Origin: Bradyrhizobium sp. ISRA430
Lineage (GTDB): Bacteria > Pseudomonadota > Alphaproteobacteria > Rhizobiales > Xanthobacteraceae
Direction: 5' to 3'
DNA length: 64,000 nucleotides
Assembly (NCBI RefSeq): GCF_029909975.1
Contig: NZ_CP094516.1
Coordinates: forward strand, 1 to 64,000
Part shown: piece after piece, positions 8,307 through 16,735 of the stretch
How positions within the stretch are numbered: position 1 is the stretch's first letter
Layout: each line of letters opens with the position of its first letter
The notes under the pieces: generated by a model
Seen by the model: the letters and a program-made list of their open reading frames with translations, nothing else
Databases searched by the model: none
What the model was told of the DNA's origin: nothing
Made by a program: the position numbers and the translations under genes

Positions 8307-8336
8307 GAGCCGCCGCGTGCGGCTCTTTCGTTTTTT
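8307..8336 (+). terminator. dksA terminator
   Basis: GAGCCGC-cgcgt-GCGGCTC is followed by TTTCGTTTTTT, directly after the dksA stop codon. Confidence 0.85.
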
Positions 8337-8740
8337 GATGCAAGGGCGCAGCTTCGCGCCGCAAATCGCGTTTGCCTGCCGGTTGAAGCCAGGCGCATTA
8401 CCGCTCGGTCGGGGAGCGCGAAAAATGAATCGCGATCAATGGGCTAGACTCAGCTCCTGCGAGCTCACGTGAGCTCACATGAGAAACAGCCTTCACATCA
8501 GGTGCGTTTCGCGAGTCGGGTCAATGTGTTCGGCTCGACCGTTGAGGCAGCGGCTCTGCGGCTTCACGTAGCACTGCAATCACGCCTCCAGCGCCACCTC
8601 TGAAACTGCGAGGCGCGCGCCTCCATAGAGCCTGGACCAGCTCAACAATTCCTTAAGCGCCGGCCGGACGCCTGCTTGTCAGGTCGGGGCGGGGATGCTG
8701 AACTGCGCCGCACAAACGCGTAGCGTGGGAGGCGGCGCCA
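8337..8740. other. Intergenic, no gene seen
   Basis: About 400 bp without a credible reading frame. The only structure I see is a perfect 16-nt palindrome at 8461-8476 (GAGCTCACGTGAGCTC) that continues as a second 10-bp GAGCTCACAT unit. It could be an operator for the downstream hydratase-family gene, but nothing else supports that. Confidence 0.6.
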
Positions 8741-9520
8741 ATGGACAAAATTCTCGAAGCCGCAAAAGCGATCGCGGCTGCGCGCCGAAACCGTGCGCCA
8801 CTTGCGGCATTGGACGTTCCCCTTGCCGACGAGGCCGAGGGCTATCAGGTCCAGCGCGTGCTGCACGATCTCCTGTTGAAGCAGGTGGGGCCGCTCGTCG
8901 GCTACAAGATCGGCTGCACCAGCCAGGTGATGCAAGACTATATCGGCATCCCGCATCCTTGCGGCGGCGGCGTGTTCCAGAAGGGCGTGCACGACAGCGG
9001 CGCGAAGCTTGCCGCATCCAACTATGTCCGCGTCGGTGTCGAATGCGAAATCGCGGTGCGGCTGAAGCGCGACCTTGCGCCCGGTGAAGCGCCGTTCACC
9101 GCCGAATGGGTCGGCGAGGCGGTCGAAGTCTACCACCCCGCGATCGAGATCGTCGACGACCGCTACGTGGAGTGGGAAACGATGGGGGCGCCGACGCTGA
9201 TCGCGGACGATTTCTTCGCGGCCGGCTGCGTGCTCGGGCCGGCGGTGGAGCGCTCGTCCGTGCCGGACCTGACGGCGCTCAAAGGCCGCGCGATCCTCAA
9301 CGGCGAGGAAATCAGCCAAGGCACCGGCGCCGACGTGCTCGGCCATCCCCACAACGCACTCGCCTGGCTCGCCAACCACCTCGCTGCCGAAGGCAAGGGG
9401 CTGCATGCCGGTCAGCTCGTGCTGACGGGAAGCCTGGTCAAGACGCTGTGGCTGAAAGCCGGCGACAAGGTGCGGATGGAGCTGGACGGGCTGGGCATGG
9501 TGGAGGCGGAGTTCACCTGA
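8741..9520 (+). CDS. 2-keto-4-pentenoate hydratase family protein (MhpD/FAH fold)
   Basis: This 259-residue protein resembles 2-keto-4-pentenoate hydratase and 4-oxalocrotonate decarboxylase, metal-dependent enzymes of aromatic meta-cleavage pathways. Family features are the VGYKIGCTS segment, the acidic metal-site stretch (VECEIAVRL; EVYHPAIEIVDDRY) and the C-terminal G.H.GQ.VLTGSLVKT.W motif. No other meta-cleavage gene lies nearby, so the substrate is unknown. It stands alone, convergent with flgH. Confidence 0.88.
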   Translation: MDKILEAAKAIAAARRNRAPLAALDVPLADEAEGYQVQRVLHDLLLKQVGPLVGYKIGCTSQVMQDYIGIPHPCGGGVFQKGVHDSGAKLAASNYVRVGVECEIAVRLKRDLAPGEAPFTAEWVGEAVEVYHPAIEIVDDRYVEWETMGAPTLIADDFFAAGCVLGPAVERSSVPDLTALKGRAILNGEEISQGTGADVLGHPHNALAWLANHLAAEGKGLHAGQLVLTGSLVKTLWLKAGDKVRMELDGLGMVEAEFT

Positions 9521-9531
9521 GCTCTCACCGT

Positions 9532-9618
9532 CGTCATTGCGAGGAGCTCTTGCGACGAAGCAATCCAGAGTCTGTCCGCGGCAAGATTCTGGATTGCTTC
9601 GCTGCGCTCGCAATGACG
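9532..9618. repeat. Palindromic intergenic repeat, family A copy 1
   Basis: The two arms are CGTCATTGCGAG...AAGCAATCCAGA and its inverted form TCTGGATTGCTTCG...CGCAATGACG, around a CCGCGG-containing centre. The family recurs at about 21437-21649, 22088-22334, 25802-25880, 32966-33081 and 34991-35070, always between genes. Confidence 0.85.
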
Positions 9619-9694
9619 GCGTGTGGGGCAGCAGCGTCGGGCTACAATTGTGCGAGCCTCACTCGCTGCGCGCAGCCACCACTACAAAATACAT

Positions 9695-9727
9695 GCGGCC
9701 CTCGCCAGGGGAGCTAGCGAGGGCCGC
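9695..9727 (-). terminator. Terminator of the flgF-flgG-flgA-flgH transcript
   Basis: A perfect 11-bp stem (9695-9705 with 9717-9727) lies 60 bp past the flgH stop. On the minus strand it is followed by ATGTATTTTG, so it fits the leftward operon. It could also stop the convergent hydratase-family transcript. Confidence 0.7.
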
Positions 9728-9786
9728 GTAGTACATCGTCGTTCGCGCCTAGGTTCGCGAACACGATGTGGGAGCTCTTACAGAAG

Positions 9787-10551
9787 TTAGAAGGGCAGCA
9801 GCACGTCCATGACTTGCTGGCCGTAGCGCGGCTGCTGCACGTCCGTGATCTGGCCGCGGCCGCCATAGGCGATGCGGGCCTGCGCGATCTTGCTGGAGTC
9901 GATGGTGTTGTCGCTCTGGATGTCCTCGGGGCGCACGATACCGGCGACAACCAGTTCGCGAATCTCGAAGTTGACCCGGATCTCCTGCTTGCCCTCGACC
10001 ACGAGGTTGCCGTTCGGCAGCACCTGCGTCACGACCGCTGCGACGTTTGTCTGCAACGCTTCCTGGCGATTGACCGAGCCCTTGCCGTCAGCGGAGGACG
10101 TCGAGTCGGTGGTGAGAAGTCGGCCAGGCAGGATCTTCAGTGGCTGCGTGACCGTCTGGCTGCCGATGAAGTCGGTGATTCCTGAATCTTCCTTGGCAGT
10201 TCGGCTGCGCTGGGTCTCGTTGGCGATGTTGGCCTTGTCCGTGAAGTTCACCGTCACCGTCAGGAGATCGCCGACCTGGTGGGCGCGCTGGTCCTTGAAG
10301 AAGGCGCGGCTGCCGTTACGCCACAGCGAGTTCGGGTTGTAGGAGGCGACTTCCGGCTTCGGCATCGGCATCTGCACCGGCTTGTAGCCGGGCTGCGTCG
10401 TCGGGTTGTCGATCGCCGACAGTTTCGGCTGCTCGCCGATCTGCGACAGGCGGTCGATCGAGGAGCAGCCGCTTGCGAGGGCGCAGGTTGCCAGCAGCAG
10501 GCCGGAGATCGCGATGCGACGAAGACGGGCGGCGGAACTGAACGTGGACAT
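9787..10551 (-). CDS. flgH: Flagellar L-ring lipoprotein FlgH
   Basis: FlgH forms the outer-membrane L-ring of the basal body. It has a lipoprotein signal peptide with lipobox LASGC (Cys29), then the family segments SLWRNGSRAFFKDQRAHQVGDLLTV and ANGKGSVNRQEAL-like positions, and ends DVLLPF. Its 254 residues are typical. It is the last gene of flgF-flgG-flgA-flgH and starts 3 bp after the flgA stop. Confidence 0.95.
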   Translation of the reverse strand: MSTFSSAARLRRIAISGLLLATCALASGCSSIDRLSQIGEQPKLSAIDNPTTQPGYKPVQMPMPKPEVASYNPNSLWRNGSRAFFKDQRAHQVGDLLTVTVNFTDKANIANETQRSRTAKEDSGITDFIGSQTVTQPLKILPGRLLTTDSTSSADGKGSVNRQEALQTNVAAVVTQVLPNGNLVVEGKQEIRVNFEIRELVVAGIVRPEDIQSDNTIDSSKIAQARIAYGGRGQITDVQQPRYGQQVMDVLLPF

Positions 10552-10554
10552 GAC

Positions 10555-11631
10555 TTACTCTGACTTGGCTGGAGCTGGCGAAATCTGGCTTTGGGCAAGG
10601 GCGACGGGCGCGGACCGGTCACGCGGTAGCGAGGAGGTCTGCTCGACTGCCGGCGGCATCGGTGCGGCCTGGCTTGCGCCCTGCACCGTGACCTGGCCGC
10701 GGCCGGTGACGATGCCAGTCAGCGTGCGCTTGGACTGCACGTTGAGGACGCTGACGGTGTCGCCTTCGGCGCCGCTCTCGATCGCCTTGCCGCGCGTGGT
10801 GAGATAGAGGCCGGGCACCTGGTAGATGATGGTGACGTTCTGGTCGCGCTGCACGAAGTCGGGCTTGACGATGTCGGCGACGCGGATCGGCGTGCCCGCC
10901 CGCATCGGCCGGCGGAGCTGCATGCCGATCGTGCGGTCGCGCAAGGCGGGCTCGCCGGTGACATCCGCCTTCGGCCGGCGCTCCAGCACGATGTCGGAGG
11001 ATTTGAGCAGCTCGGCGCGGTCGATGTCTCGCGTGAGCACGGCGACCTCGACGGTCTCGATCGCGGTGCCGGTGAAGCGCAGCTTGGTCGGAGCCGGATT
11101 GTTGTCGTTGTTGATCTCGAAGGTCAGGTCGAAACGGCCGCTGCGCGCGTCGTAGCGGGTCGCGACCGGCTGCAGCGCGCCGGTGTTGGAGGCATCGAGC
11201 CGCAGCTCAGAAACGCCGCGGTCGAAGGTGACGGTGATGTTGGCGGCATCGCCGAGGCCAAAGCGGCGCTCCAGCGCCGAGGCGACCGCGTTCTCGAGGT
11301 CCTTGTTGGCGAAGGTGCGGGCGAGCCGCGTGACCGAGACCTCCTTGATCTCGCCGGTCATCACTCCAATCACCTGTTTTGCGCGCAGCACCGACAAGAC
11401 CTGGGCGACCGGCAATGCGCCGGTGGTGCCGAGATCGGGCGAGCGGTACACCGGGATCATTGCGGTCGAGCCGGCATTGTCGATGAGGTCGCCGACCCGC
11501 ACCACGTCGGCGGTGACGGTGACGCTCGCGCGCAGCGTCGGCGCGACGATCGCGTCGTCGGCGGCCCGCGCCGGCAACGCCAGCGCGGCGAGGACGGAGG
11601 CGGTGGCAAGCGTCATGCGGATCATCGTCAT
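10555..11631 (-). CDS. flgA: P-ring assembly chaperone FlgA
   Basis: FlgA is a periplasmic chaperone for P-ring (FlgI) assembly. A signal peptide (about residues 1-23, ending PARA) is followed by an N-terminal domain and a C-terminal SAF domain (from about LLKSSDIVLERRPKADV onward, with MQLRRPMRAGTPIRVADI). At about 358 residues it is longer than the enterobacterial protein (219), as usual in alphaproteobacteria, with a Gln/Pro-rich tail. ATG codons at 11631 and 11625 are both usable; the SD GAGG slightly favours the latter. Confidence 0.93.
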   Translation of the reverse strand: MTMIRMTLATASVLAALALPARAADDAIVAPTLRASVTVTADVVRVGDLIDNAGSTAMIPVYRSPDLGTTGALPVAQVLSVLRAKQVIGVMTGEIKEVSVTRLARTFANKDLENAVASALERRFGLGDAANITVTFDRGVSELRLDASNTGALQPVATRYDARSGRFDLTFEINNDNNPAPTKLRFTGTAIETVEVAVLTRDIDRAELLKSSDIVLERRPKADVTGEPALRDRTIGMQLRRPMRAGTPIRVADIVKPDFVQRDQNVTIIYQVPGLYLTTRGKAIESGAEGDTVSVLNVQSKRTLTGIVTGRGQVTVQGASQAAPMPPAVEQTSSLPRDRSAPVALAQSQISPAPAKSE

Positions 11632-11635
11632 CACC

Positions 11636-12424
11636 TCAGCGGAACAGTGCCGTGGTCGATTGCATCATCTGGTCGGCGGCGCTGATCACCTTGGCGTTCA
11701 TCTCGTAGGCGCGCTGGGCCGCGATCAGGTCGCTCATCTCCGAGACGACGTCGACATTGGCCTGCTCGAGGCTGCCTTGCGTGATGTTGCCGTAACCCTC
11801 GGCGGTCGCGGTGCCGTCCTGGGGCGGACCGGAGGAGGGGGTCTCGGTGAACTGGTTGCTGCCGACCGGCTGCAGGCCGGCCTTGTTGATGAAGCGGGTC
11901 AGGCCGATCTGGCCGAGAATGGTCGAACTCGACGAGCCCGGCAGCGTCACCGAGACCTGGCCCTGCACGTTGACGGTGAGGCCCGACGCGTTGTTCGGGA
12001 TCGTGATCGTCGGCTGCACCGGGTTGCCCTGCGCGGTGACGATGCGGCCCTGATTGTCCATCTGGAAGGTGCCGTCGCGGGTGTACTGGTAGGTACCGTC
12101 GGGCATCAGGATCTTGAAAAAGCCTTCGCCCGAGATCGCGAGGTCGAGGTCGTTGCCGGTCTGCGACAGCGTGCCTTGCGTCATGCTGCGCGGCGTGCCG
12201 ACGGTCTTGACGCCGCCGCCGATGTCGACGCCGACGGGCAGGATGGTGCCCTGGTCCGACGACTGTGCGCCGACGCGGCGGATGTGCTCGTAGATCAGGT
12301 CCTGGAACGCCGCCGTCTGCTTCTTGAAGCCGGTGGTGCGCAGGTTGGCGATGTTGTTGGAGATCACCTGAACGTTGAGTTCCTGTGCCGCCATTCCGGT
12401 CGCTGCGGTGTGAAGCGCCTGCAT
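11636..12424 (-). CDS. flgG: Flagellar distal rod protein FlgG
   Basis: FlgG is the distal rod subunit of the basal-body axial structure. The N-terminal rod motif MQALHTAATGMAAQ...ISNNIANLRTTGFKK and the C-terminal helix EMSDLIAAQRAYEMNAKVI are both complete, and its 262 residues match the family. It lies between flgF and flgA in the leftward operon, with only a few bases to flgA. Confidence 0.96.
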   Translation of the reverse strand: MQALHTAATGMAAQELNVQVISNNIANLRTTGFKKQTAAFQDLIYEHIRRVGAQSSDQGTILPVGVDIGGGVKTVGTPRSMTQGTLSQTGNDLDLAISGEGFFKILMPDGTYQYTRDGTFQMDNQGRIVTAQGNPVQPTITIPNNASGLTVNVQGQVSVTLPGSSSSTILGQIGLTRFINKAGLQPVGSNQFTETPSSGPPQDGTATAEGYGNITQGSLEQANVDVVSEMSDLIAAQRAYEMNAKVISAADQMMQSTTALFR

Positions 12425-12440
12425 GTCAGTTCTCCCCTAA

Positions 12441-13202
12441 TCAGGCCGGCACGTCGGCGAGCTTCTCGATCGCCGATTTGTGGAGGTCGCTCTGCTGCTG
12501 CAGCAGGTTGGCGATCGCGGTGTAGCTTCGCATCACCTCGACCATGCGGCCCATCTCGCCGACCGCGTTCACGTTCGACTTCTCGATGTAGCCCTGGCGT
12601 ACGGCGGACTTGGTGTCGGCCTGCTGGGTGGCGCCGCCGGCGTCATAGAGGTTGGCGCCAAGCTTGGTCAGCTTCGTCGGGTCGTCGAATGACACCATGC
12701 GGATCTTGCCGCGGATCGAATCGGTGCGGGCCGTGCCCTCGAGCACAGTGATCGTTCCGTCGGGCGCGACGTTGATGTCATGGTCGGTCGGCTGGAAGGT
12801 GATCGGGCCGCTGGTGCCGAGCACGAGGTTGCCGTCAGACGTGACGAGCTGGCCGGTGCTGTTGAGCGAGAATTTGCCGTCGCGGGTGTAACGCTCGGCG
12901 CCATTGGCCTGCACGGCGAAATAGGCGTTGCCGTCCACCGCCATATCGAGCGGGTTGTTGGTCGGCTCCATCGGCCCCTGGGCGATGTCGCGGAAGGTGC
13001 CGCGATCCTGCACATAGGAGACGCGGCGGTCGGAGCTGAGGAAATTGTCCTCACGCGCGTTCGAGTTGAGATACTCCTCGAACAGCGAATGATCGGCCTT
13101 GAAGCCGTTGGTGTTGGCATTGGCGACGTTGTTGGCGATGACATCCATCTGCCGTTCCAACGTCATCTGCCGTGACAGGCCGATCAGAAGCGCGTTCTGC
13201 AT
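12441..13202 (-). CDS. flgF: Flagellar proximal rod protein FlgF
   Basis: FlgF is a proximal rod subunit. The rod signature (MQNALLIGLSRQMTLERQMDVIANNVANANTNGFK) and C-terminal helix (EVMRSYTAIANLLQQQSDL) are intact. I place the start at ATG 13202, preceded by GGGGAGAT; a start at 13247 would add 15 residues that the family lacks. It is the first gene of flgF-flgG-flgA-flgH and is divergent from fliL. Confidence 0.95.
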   Translation of the reverse strand: MQNALLIGLSRQMTLERQMDVIANNVANANTNGFKADHSLFEEYLNSNAREDNFLSSDRRVSYVQDRGTFRDIAQGPMEPTNNPLDMAVDGNAYFAVQANGAERYTRDGKFSLNSTGQLVTSDGNLVLGTSGPITFQPTDHDINVAPDGTITVLEGTARTDSIRGKIRMVSFDDPTKLTKLGANLYDAGGATQQADTKSAVRQGYIEKSNVNAVGEMGRMVEVMRSYTAIANLLQQQSDLHKSAIEKLADVPA

Positions 13203-13459
13203 CGGATAGATCTCCCCTGAGTGAAGCCCGCCTCGTCGCTCTCCCAAGCGCCTCGGTGGACCCCGTGAACGAGACCGTCGGGCTCTCCCAAACCATCGGG
13301 TCTCGGTCCTCTCTCAGCGAAAGCCGTGCCAACTTATAAAATTTTGCGATTACAATGGCTTGTAAGTTTTTCGGAGGCGCTAAGGGGCGGCAGAAAGGTT
13401 CTGTTGACCATGTTTACCCGGCAGATTTTTCCTAGCGCCGGGCCAATTGAAAGGTTCCG

Positions 13460-13467
13460 TTAACCAT
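13460..13467 (+). promoter_or_regulatory. CtrA half-site in the flgF/fliL intergenic region
   Basis: The 385-bp divergent region contains TTAACCAT at 13460-13467 and a degenerate TTGA-N7-TACC at 13404-13418. Part of it (GCAGATTTTTCCTAGCG, from 13421) resembles a stretch upstream of flgB (GCAAATTCTGCCTAGC, from 24450), which suggests a shared promoter element. Motif-level evidence only. Confidence 0.4.
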
Positions 13468-13587
13468 TATTACCGTAGCGTTTGCGTGTAAGAGGAGCGC
13501 GTTGCGCTGGGGCATTTGTATCGCGTCACTGTCTGCCAGGAGGCTTCGCTCTTTCGACCCTTTAAGAGATGAGCGGGCGCGGCGACC

Positions 13588-14088
13588 ATGGCAGAGAATG
13601 AAGCGGAAGGCGGCGCAGCCGCCGAGGGCGCGGAAGCCGCTGCACCGAAGAACAAGCTCAAGCTGATCATCATGGCCGTCGGCTTGCTCGCCGTCCTCGG
13701 CGCCGGCGCTGCGAGCTGGTTCTTCTTCTTCCGCCATGGTGACGACGAGCATCATGCCGAGGCGGCGCCGCCGCCGAAGCCGCCGGCCTTTGTCGACGTC
13801 CCCGACATGATGGTCAATCTCGCCGGCGCTCCCGGTGAGCGCGTGCAATATCTGCGGCTGAAGATCGTGCTGGAGTTGAAGGAAGAGAAGCAGATCGAGG
13901 CGATCAAGCCGACGATGCCGCGCGTCACCGACATCTTCCAGACCTATGTCCGGGAATTGCGCCCCTCCGACCTCAACGGCTCGGCCGGTATCTTCCGCCT
14001 CAAGGAAGAGCTGACCAAGCGCGTCAATGCGGCGGTCGCGCCGATCCAGGTCAGCGCGGTGCTGTTCAAGGAAGTCGTGGTGCAGTGA
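13588..14088 (+). CDS. fliL: Flagellar basal body-associated protein FliL
   Basis: FliL surrounds the stator units at the basal body and supports torque. It is a single-pass membrane protein of 166 residues: a cytoplasmic Ala/Glu-rich N-terminus, one transmembrane helix at about 30-52 (LIIMAVGLLAVLGAGAASWFFFF), a His/Pro linker, and a periplasmic stomatin-like domain ending VSAVLFKEVVVQ. It is first in the fliL-fliM-DUF6468-motE-like operon. Confidence 0.94.
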   Translation: MAENEAEGGAAAEGAEAAAPKNKLKLIIMAVGLLAVLGAGAASWFFFFRHGDDEHHAEAAPPPKPPAFVDVPDMMVNLAGAPGERVQYLRLKIVLELKEEKQIEAIKPTMPRVTDIFQTYVRELRPSDLNGSAGIFRLKEELTKRVNAAVAPIQVSAVLFKEVVVQ

Positions 14089-14106
14089 GGCTGATGGGCT
14101 AGCGCC

Positions 14107-15309
14107 ATGGCGGGCAACGATCCAGTCGACCAGGATGCCATAGCCGCCCAGTGGGAGGCCTCGCTTGATTCCGAGGATCCCGCGGAGGCCGCGAAGGCTG
14201 CTGCCGAGAACGAACTATCGGAAACCATGGCCCTGCAATGGGCGGCCATGGTCGAGGACGGCAGTCGCGATCTCGGCAACGGCAAGAACAGCGGCGAACG
14301 CGTGCTGTCGCAGGAGGAAATCGACAATCTCCTCGGCTTCACCGTCGGCGACGTTGCGCTCGACGACCATTCCGGCATCCGCGCAATCATCGATTCGGCG
14401 ATGGTCTCCTACGAGCGCCTGCCGATGCTCGAAATCGTCTTCGATCGCCTGGTGCGGCTGTTGACGACAAGCTTGCGCAATTTCACTTCCGACAACGTCG
14501 AAGTCTCGCTCGACCGCATCACCTCGGTCCGCTTCGGCGACTATATGAACTCGATCCCGCTGCCTGCCGTGCTCTCGGTGTTCAAGGCCGAGGAGTGGGA
14601 AAATTTTGGAATGGCCACGGTCGATTCCAACCTGATCTATTCGATGATCGACGTGTTGCTCGGCGGCCGCCGTGGCACGAGCCAGCTCCGCATCGAGGGC
14701 CGTCCCTACACCACGATCGAGACCGAGCTGGTGAAACGGCTGGTTCAGGTGGTGCTGACCGACGCCGAGCAGGCGTTCCGGCCGCTGTCGCCGGTGACCT
14801 TCACCATCGACCGGCTGGAGACCAATCCGCGCTTTGCCGCGATCAGCCGGCCTGCGAATGCCGCGATCCTGGTGCGCCTGCGCATCGACATGGAAGATCG
14901 CGGCGGCAACATCGAGCTGTTGCTGCCCTACGCGACCATCGAGCCGATCCGGGGCGTCCTGCTCCAGATGTTCATGGGCGAAAAGTTCGGCCGCGACCCG
15001 GTCTGGGAAGGCCATTTCGCCACTGAGATCGTGCAGGCCGCGATCTCCGTCGATGCCGTGCTCTACGAGGCGGACATTCCGCTCAAGCAGCTCATGCGGC
15101 TGAAGGTCGGTGACACGCTGCCGCTCGAAATGCGCGCCGACGCCAACGTGACCGTGCGCTGCGGCAACGTCATGCTCACTGAGGGGCGGATGGGGCGGGT
15201 CGGCGACCGCGTCGCGATCCGCGTGACGAAACCCCTGCGCAAGCCAGGTACGACACTTGCGATGTTCGAGAAGGTGGACGAACAGAACAAGATGATGGAG
15301 GCCCCATGA
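14107..15309 (+). CDS. fliM: Flagellar motor switch protein FliM
   Basis: FliM is the middle component of the C-ring switch that binds phospho-CheY. The conserved LSQEEIDNLLGF motif lies at residues 67-78, after an N-terminal extension of about 60 residues that carries two similar segments (AIAAQWEASLDSED at 11-24 and TMALQWAAMVEDGS at 40-53). The CheC-like middle domain and the C-terminal SpoA-type domain (LKVGDTLPLEMRADANVTVRCGN) follow. The stop overlaps the start of the next gene by 4 bp. Confidence 0.95.
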   Translation: MAGNDPVDQDAIAAQWEASLDSEDPAEAAKAAAENELSETMALQWAAMVEDGSRDLGNGKNSGERVLSQEEIDNLLGFTVGDVALDDHSGIRAIIDSAMVSYERLPMLEIVFDRLVRLLTTSLRNFTSDNVEVSLDRITSVRFGDYMNSIPLPAVLSVFKAEEWENFGMATVDSNLIYSMIDVLLGGRRGTSQLRIEGRPYTTIETELVKRLVQVVLTDAEQAFRPLSPVTFTIDRLETNPRFAAISRPANAAILVRLRIDMEDRGGNIELLLPYATIEPIRGVLLQMFMGEKFGRDPVWEGHFATEIVQAAISVDAVLYEADIPLKQLMRLKVGDTLPLEMRADANVTVRCGNVMLTEGRMGRVGDRVAIRVTKPLRKPGTTLAMFEKVDEQNKMMEAP

Positions 15310-15752
15310 ACCACTCCCTGGGAATGGCGATCGAGACGCTGGTGGCTATCCTGCTGATGCTGACGATCGGCTACTGCATCCTGCTCAACAAGCGGCTGAC
15401 GCGGCTGAAGGCGGACGAGCATTCGCTGAAGGCGGTGATCGCCGAGCTGATCACCGCGACGGAAATTGCCGAGCGCGCGATCGGCGGGCTGAAGCTCGCC
15501 GTGCGCGACGTCAACGAGAACCTCGGCAGCCAGCTCGCGGCCGCGACGCAGATGTCTGACCAACTCTACAAGCAGCTCGGCGAGGCCGACAACGTGGTGC
15601 GCCGCCTCTCCAAGATCGCGATCGCCGCGCGACCCGTCACCAATCCGGAGACGATCGCCGCGCCGGCAGCCAAGCCGTCATCGGCGAAGGCGGTGGCCGC
15701 GGCGGCCGAAGCGTTCTCCGAGCGCAGAAAGTCCAACGGTCTCGCCGCATAA
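15306..15752 (+). CDS. DUF6468-type membrane protein of the flagellar operon
   Basis: This is a 148-residue bitopic protein: an N-terminal transmembrane helix (about 7-27, MAIETLVAILLMLTIGYCILL), a cytoplasmic helical region with a likely coiled coil (LTRLKADEHSLKAVIAELITATEIAERAIGGL) and an Ala/Lys-rich tail. It overlaps fliM by 4 bp, so it is co-translated with the switch gene. In Caulobacter a bitopic protein involved in flagellum placement (PflI) is, as I recall, encoded next to fliLM; equivalence is possible but not shown here. Confidence 0.75.
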   Translation: MNHSLGMAIETLVAILLMLTIGYCILLNKRLTRLKADEHSLKAVIAELITATEIAERAIGGLKLAVRDVNENLGSQLAAATQMSDQLYKQLGEADNVVRRLSKIAIAARPVTNPETIAAPAAKPSSAKAVAAAAEAFSERRKSNGLAA

Positions 15753-15761
15753 AGTGAAGGT

Positions 15762-16520
15762 ATGAAGTCCTTTCGTAACATCCGCGTCATTCCCGTCGTG
15801 CTGGTTGCGGTCGCAGGTCTCGCCATGCTGAAGGTGGCGGGCCTCGTGCTCAACGGCGGCTATGTGTTCGACTATCAGCCGAATCCGACCAGGAAATCCT
15901 GGGCTGAGGAGAATCTGAATTTCCCGACGGGGCGCGAGGACCCTGATATCACGGGCTCGACGCATGGGGCGCCGAAAGAGGCTCCCAAGCCCGCCGCGCC
16001 CGAGACCAAGCCGGAAGGTACTGCGGTCAAGCTGGAGGAGAACCAGGCACCGGTCTCGGCCTCGGAGCGCGCCATCCTCGAGCGCCTGCAGGCGCGCCGC
16101 CAGGAGATCGAGTCGCGCCAGCGCGAGATCGACATCCGCGAGAGCTTGCTGAAGTCGGCCGAGAAGCGAATCGAATCCAAGGTCGAGGAGATGAAGGCGG
16201 TGGAATCCCGCATCTCCGCGACTGCGGCCGAACAGAAGGCTGCCGAAGCCCAGCGCATGAAGGGCCTCGTCACCATGTATGAGGGCATGAAGCCGAAGGA
16301 TGCCGCACGGGTGTTCGACCGGCTCGAGATGAGCGTGCTGATCGAGATCGCCTCGCAGATCGCGCCGCGAAAGATGTCGGACATCATGGGCCTGATGTCG
16401 CCCGAAGCCGCCGAGCGGCTGACGGTCGAAATGGCGCGCCGTGCCGGCGGCGGCGATCAATCCGCGTCCGCCGCCGATCTCCCCAAGATCGACGGCAAGC
16501 CGACGCAAAAGCCGAACTGA
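15762..16520 (+). CDS. motE: MotE-family protein with MgtE N-domain
   Basis: This 252-residue exported or membrane-anchored protein has an N-terminal hydrophobic segment (about 9-30), a linker, a long coiled coil (about 100-165, AILERLQARRQEIESRQREIDIRE) and a C-terminal MgtE intracellular-N-like helical domain (KGLVTMYEGMKPKDAARVFDRLEMSVLIEIASQI). Sinorhizobium MotE, which has this layout, is a periplasmic chaperone for MotC. No motC lies in the window, so the partner is unknown. It ends the fliL operon. Confidence 0.8.
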   Translation: MKSFRNIRVIPVVLVAVAGLAMLKVAGLVLNGGYVFDYQPNPTRKSWAEENLNFPTGREDPDITGSTHGAPKEAPKPAAPETKPEGTAVKLEENQAPVSASERAILERLQARRQEIESRQREIDIRESLLKSAEKRIESKVEEMKAVESRISATAAEQKAAEAQRMKGLVTMYEGMKPKDAARVFDRLEMSVLIEIASQIAPRKMSDIMGLMSPEAAERLTVEMARRAGGGDQSASAADLPKIDGKPTQKPN

Positions 16521-16531
16521 CCCTGGCGCGT

Positions 16532-16735
16532 CTACTTCGCCCGCCGCGGCTGACCGCTCTGTGCGGCAAGCTTGGCAGTCGTCATGTTGAGCCACGTCTT
16601 GTTGGGCCAAGTCTCATTGGAGCAAGACTTGCTGGGTAGCGTCGTCTTCAATTGTTGCCTGACAACCGCCGCCTTCGTGACGCGGGTCACGAGATTGAGC
16701 GTGCTGTGGCAATCGGCACATTCATAGAGCTTCAT
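16532..16735 (-). CDS. Small hypothetical protein with CxxC motif
   Basis: A 67-residue frame begins MKLYECADCHSTLNLVTRV, a zinc-ribbon-like start with one CxxC, and continues with a pentapeptide-periodic stretch (TTLPS KSCSN ETWPN KTWLN) encoded by a 15-bp tandem repeat. The conserved-looking N-terminus makes it a plausible gene. It is convergent with the motE-like gene, and no promoter or strong ribosome site is evident. An upstream in-frame start at 16897 would lengthen it. Function is unknown. Confidence 0.45.
   Translation of the reverse strand: MKLYECADCHSTLNLVTRVTKAAVVRQQLKTTLPSKSCSNETWPNKTWLNMTTAKLAAQSGQPRRAK
16585..16644 (-). repeat. Degenerate 15-bp tandem repeat
   Basis: Four 15-bp units in register (16585, 16600, 16615, 16630) share a TTG.GCCA.GTC-like pattern. 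They code for a five-residue period in the overlapping minus-strand frame. Confidence 0.55.

Noticed and set aside
8461..8483. Palindrome GAGCTCACGTGAGCTC as a confirmed operator
   Set aside because: No regulator gene is adjacent and no second copy occurs in the window, so it is only noted within the intergenic entry.
11183..12751. 522-codon frame opposite flgA, flgG and flgF
   Set aside because: It runs across three genes on the other strand and has the composition of a shadow frame with no recognisable domain.
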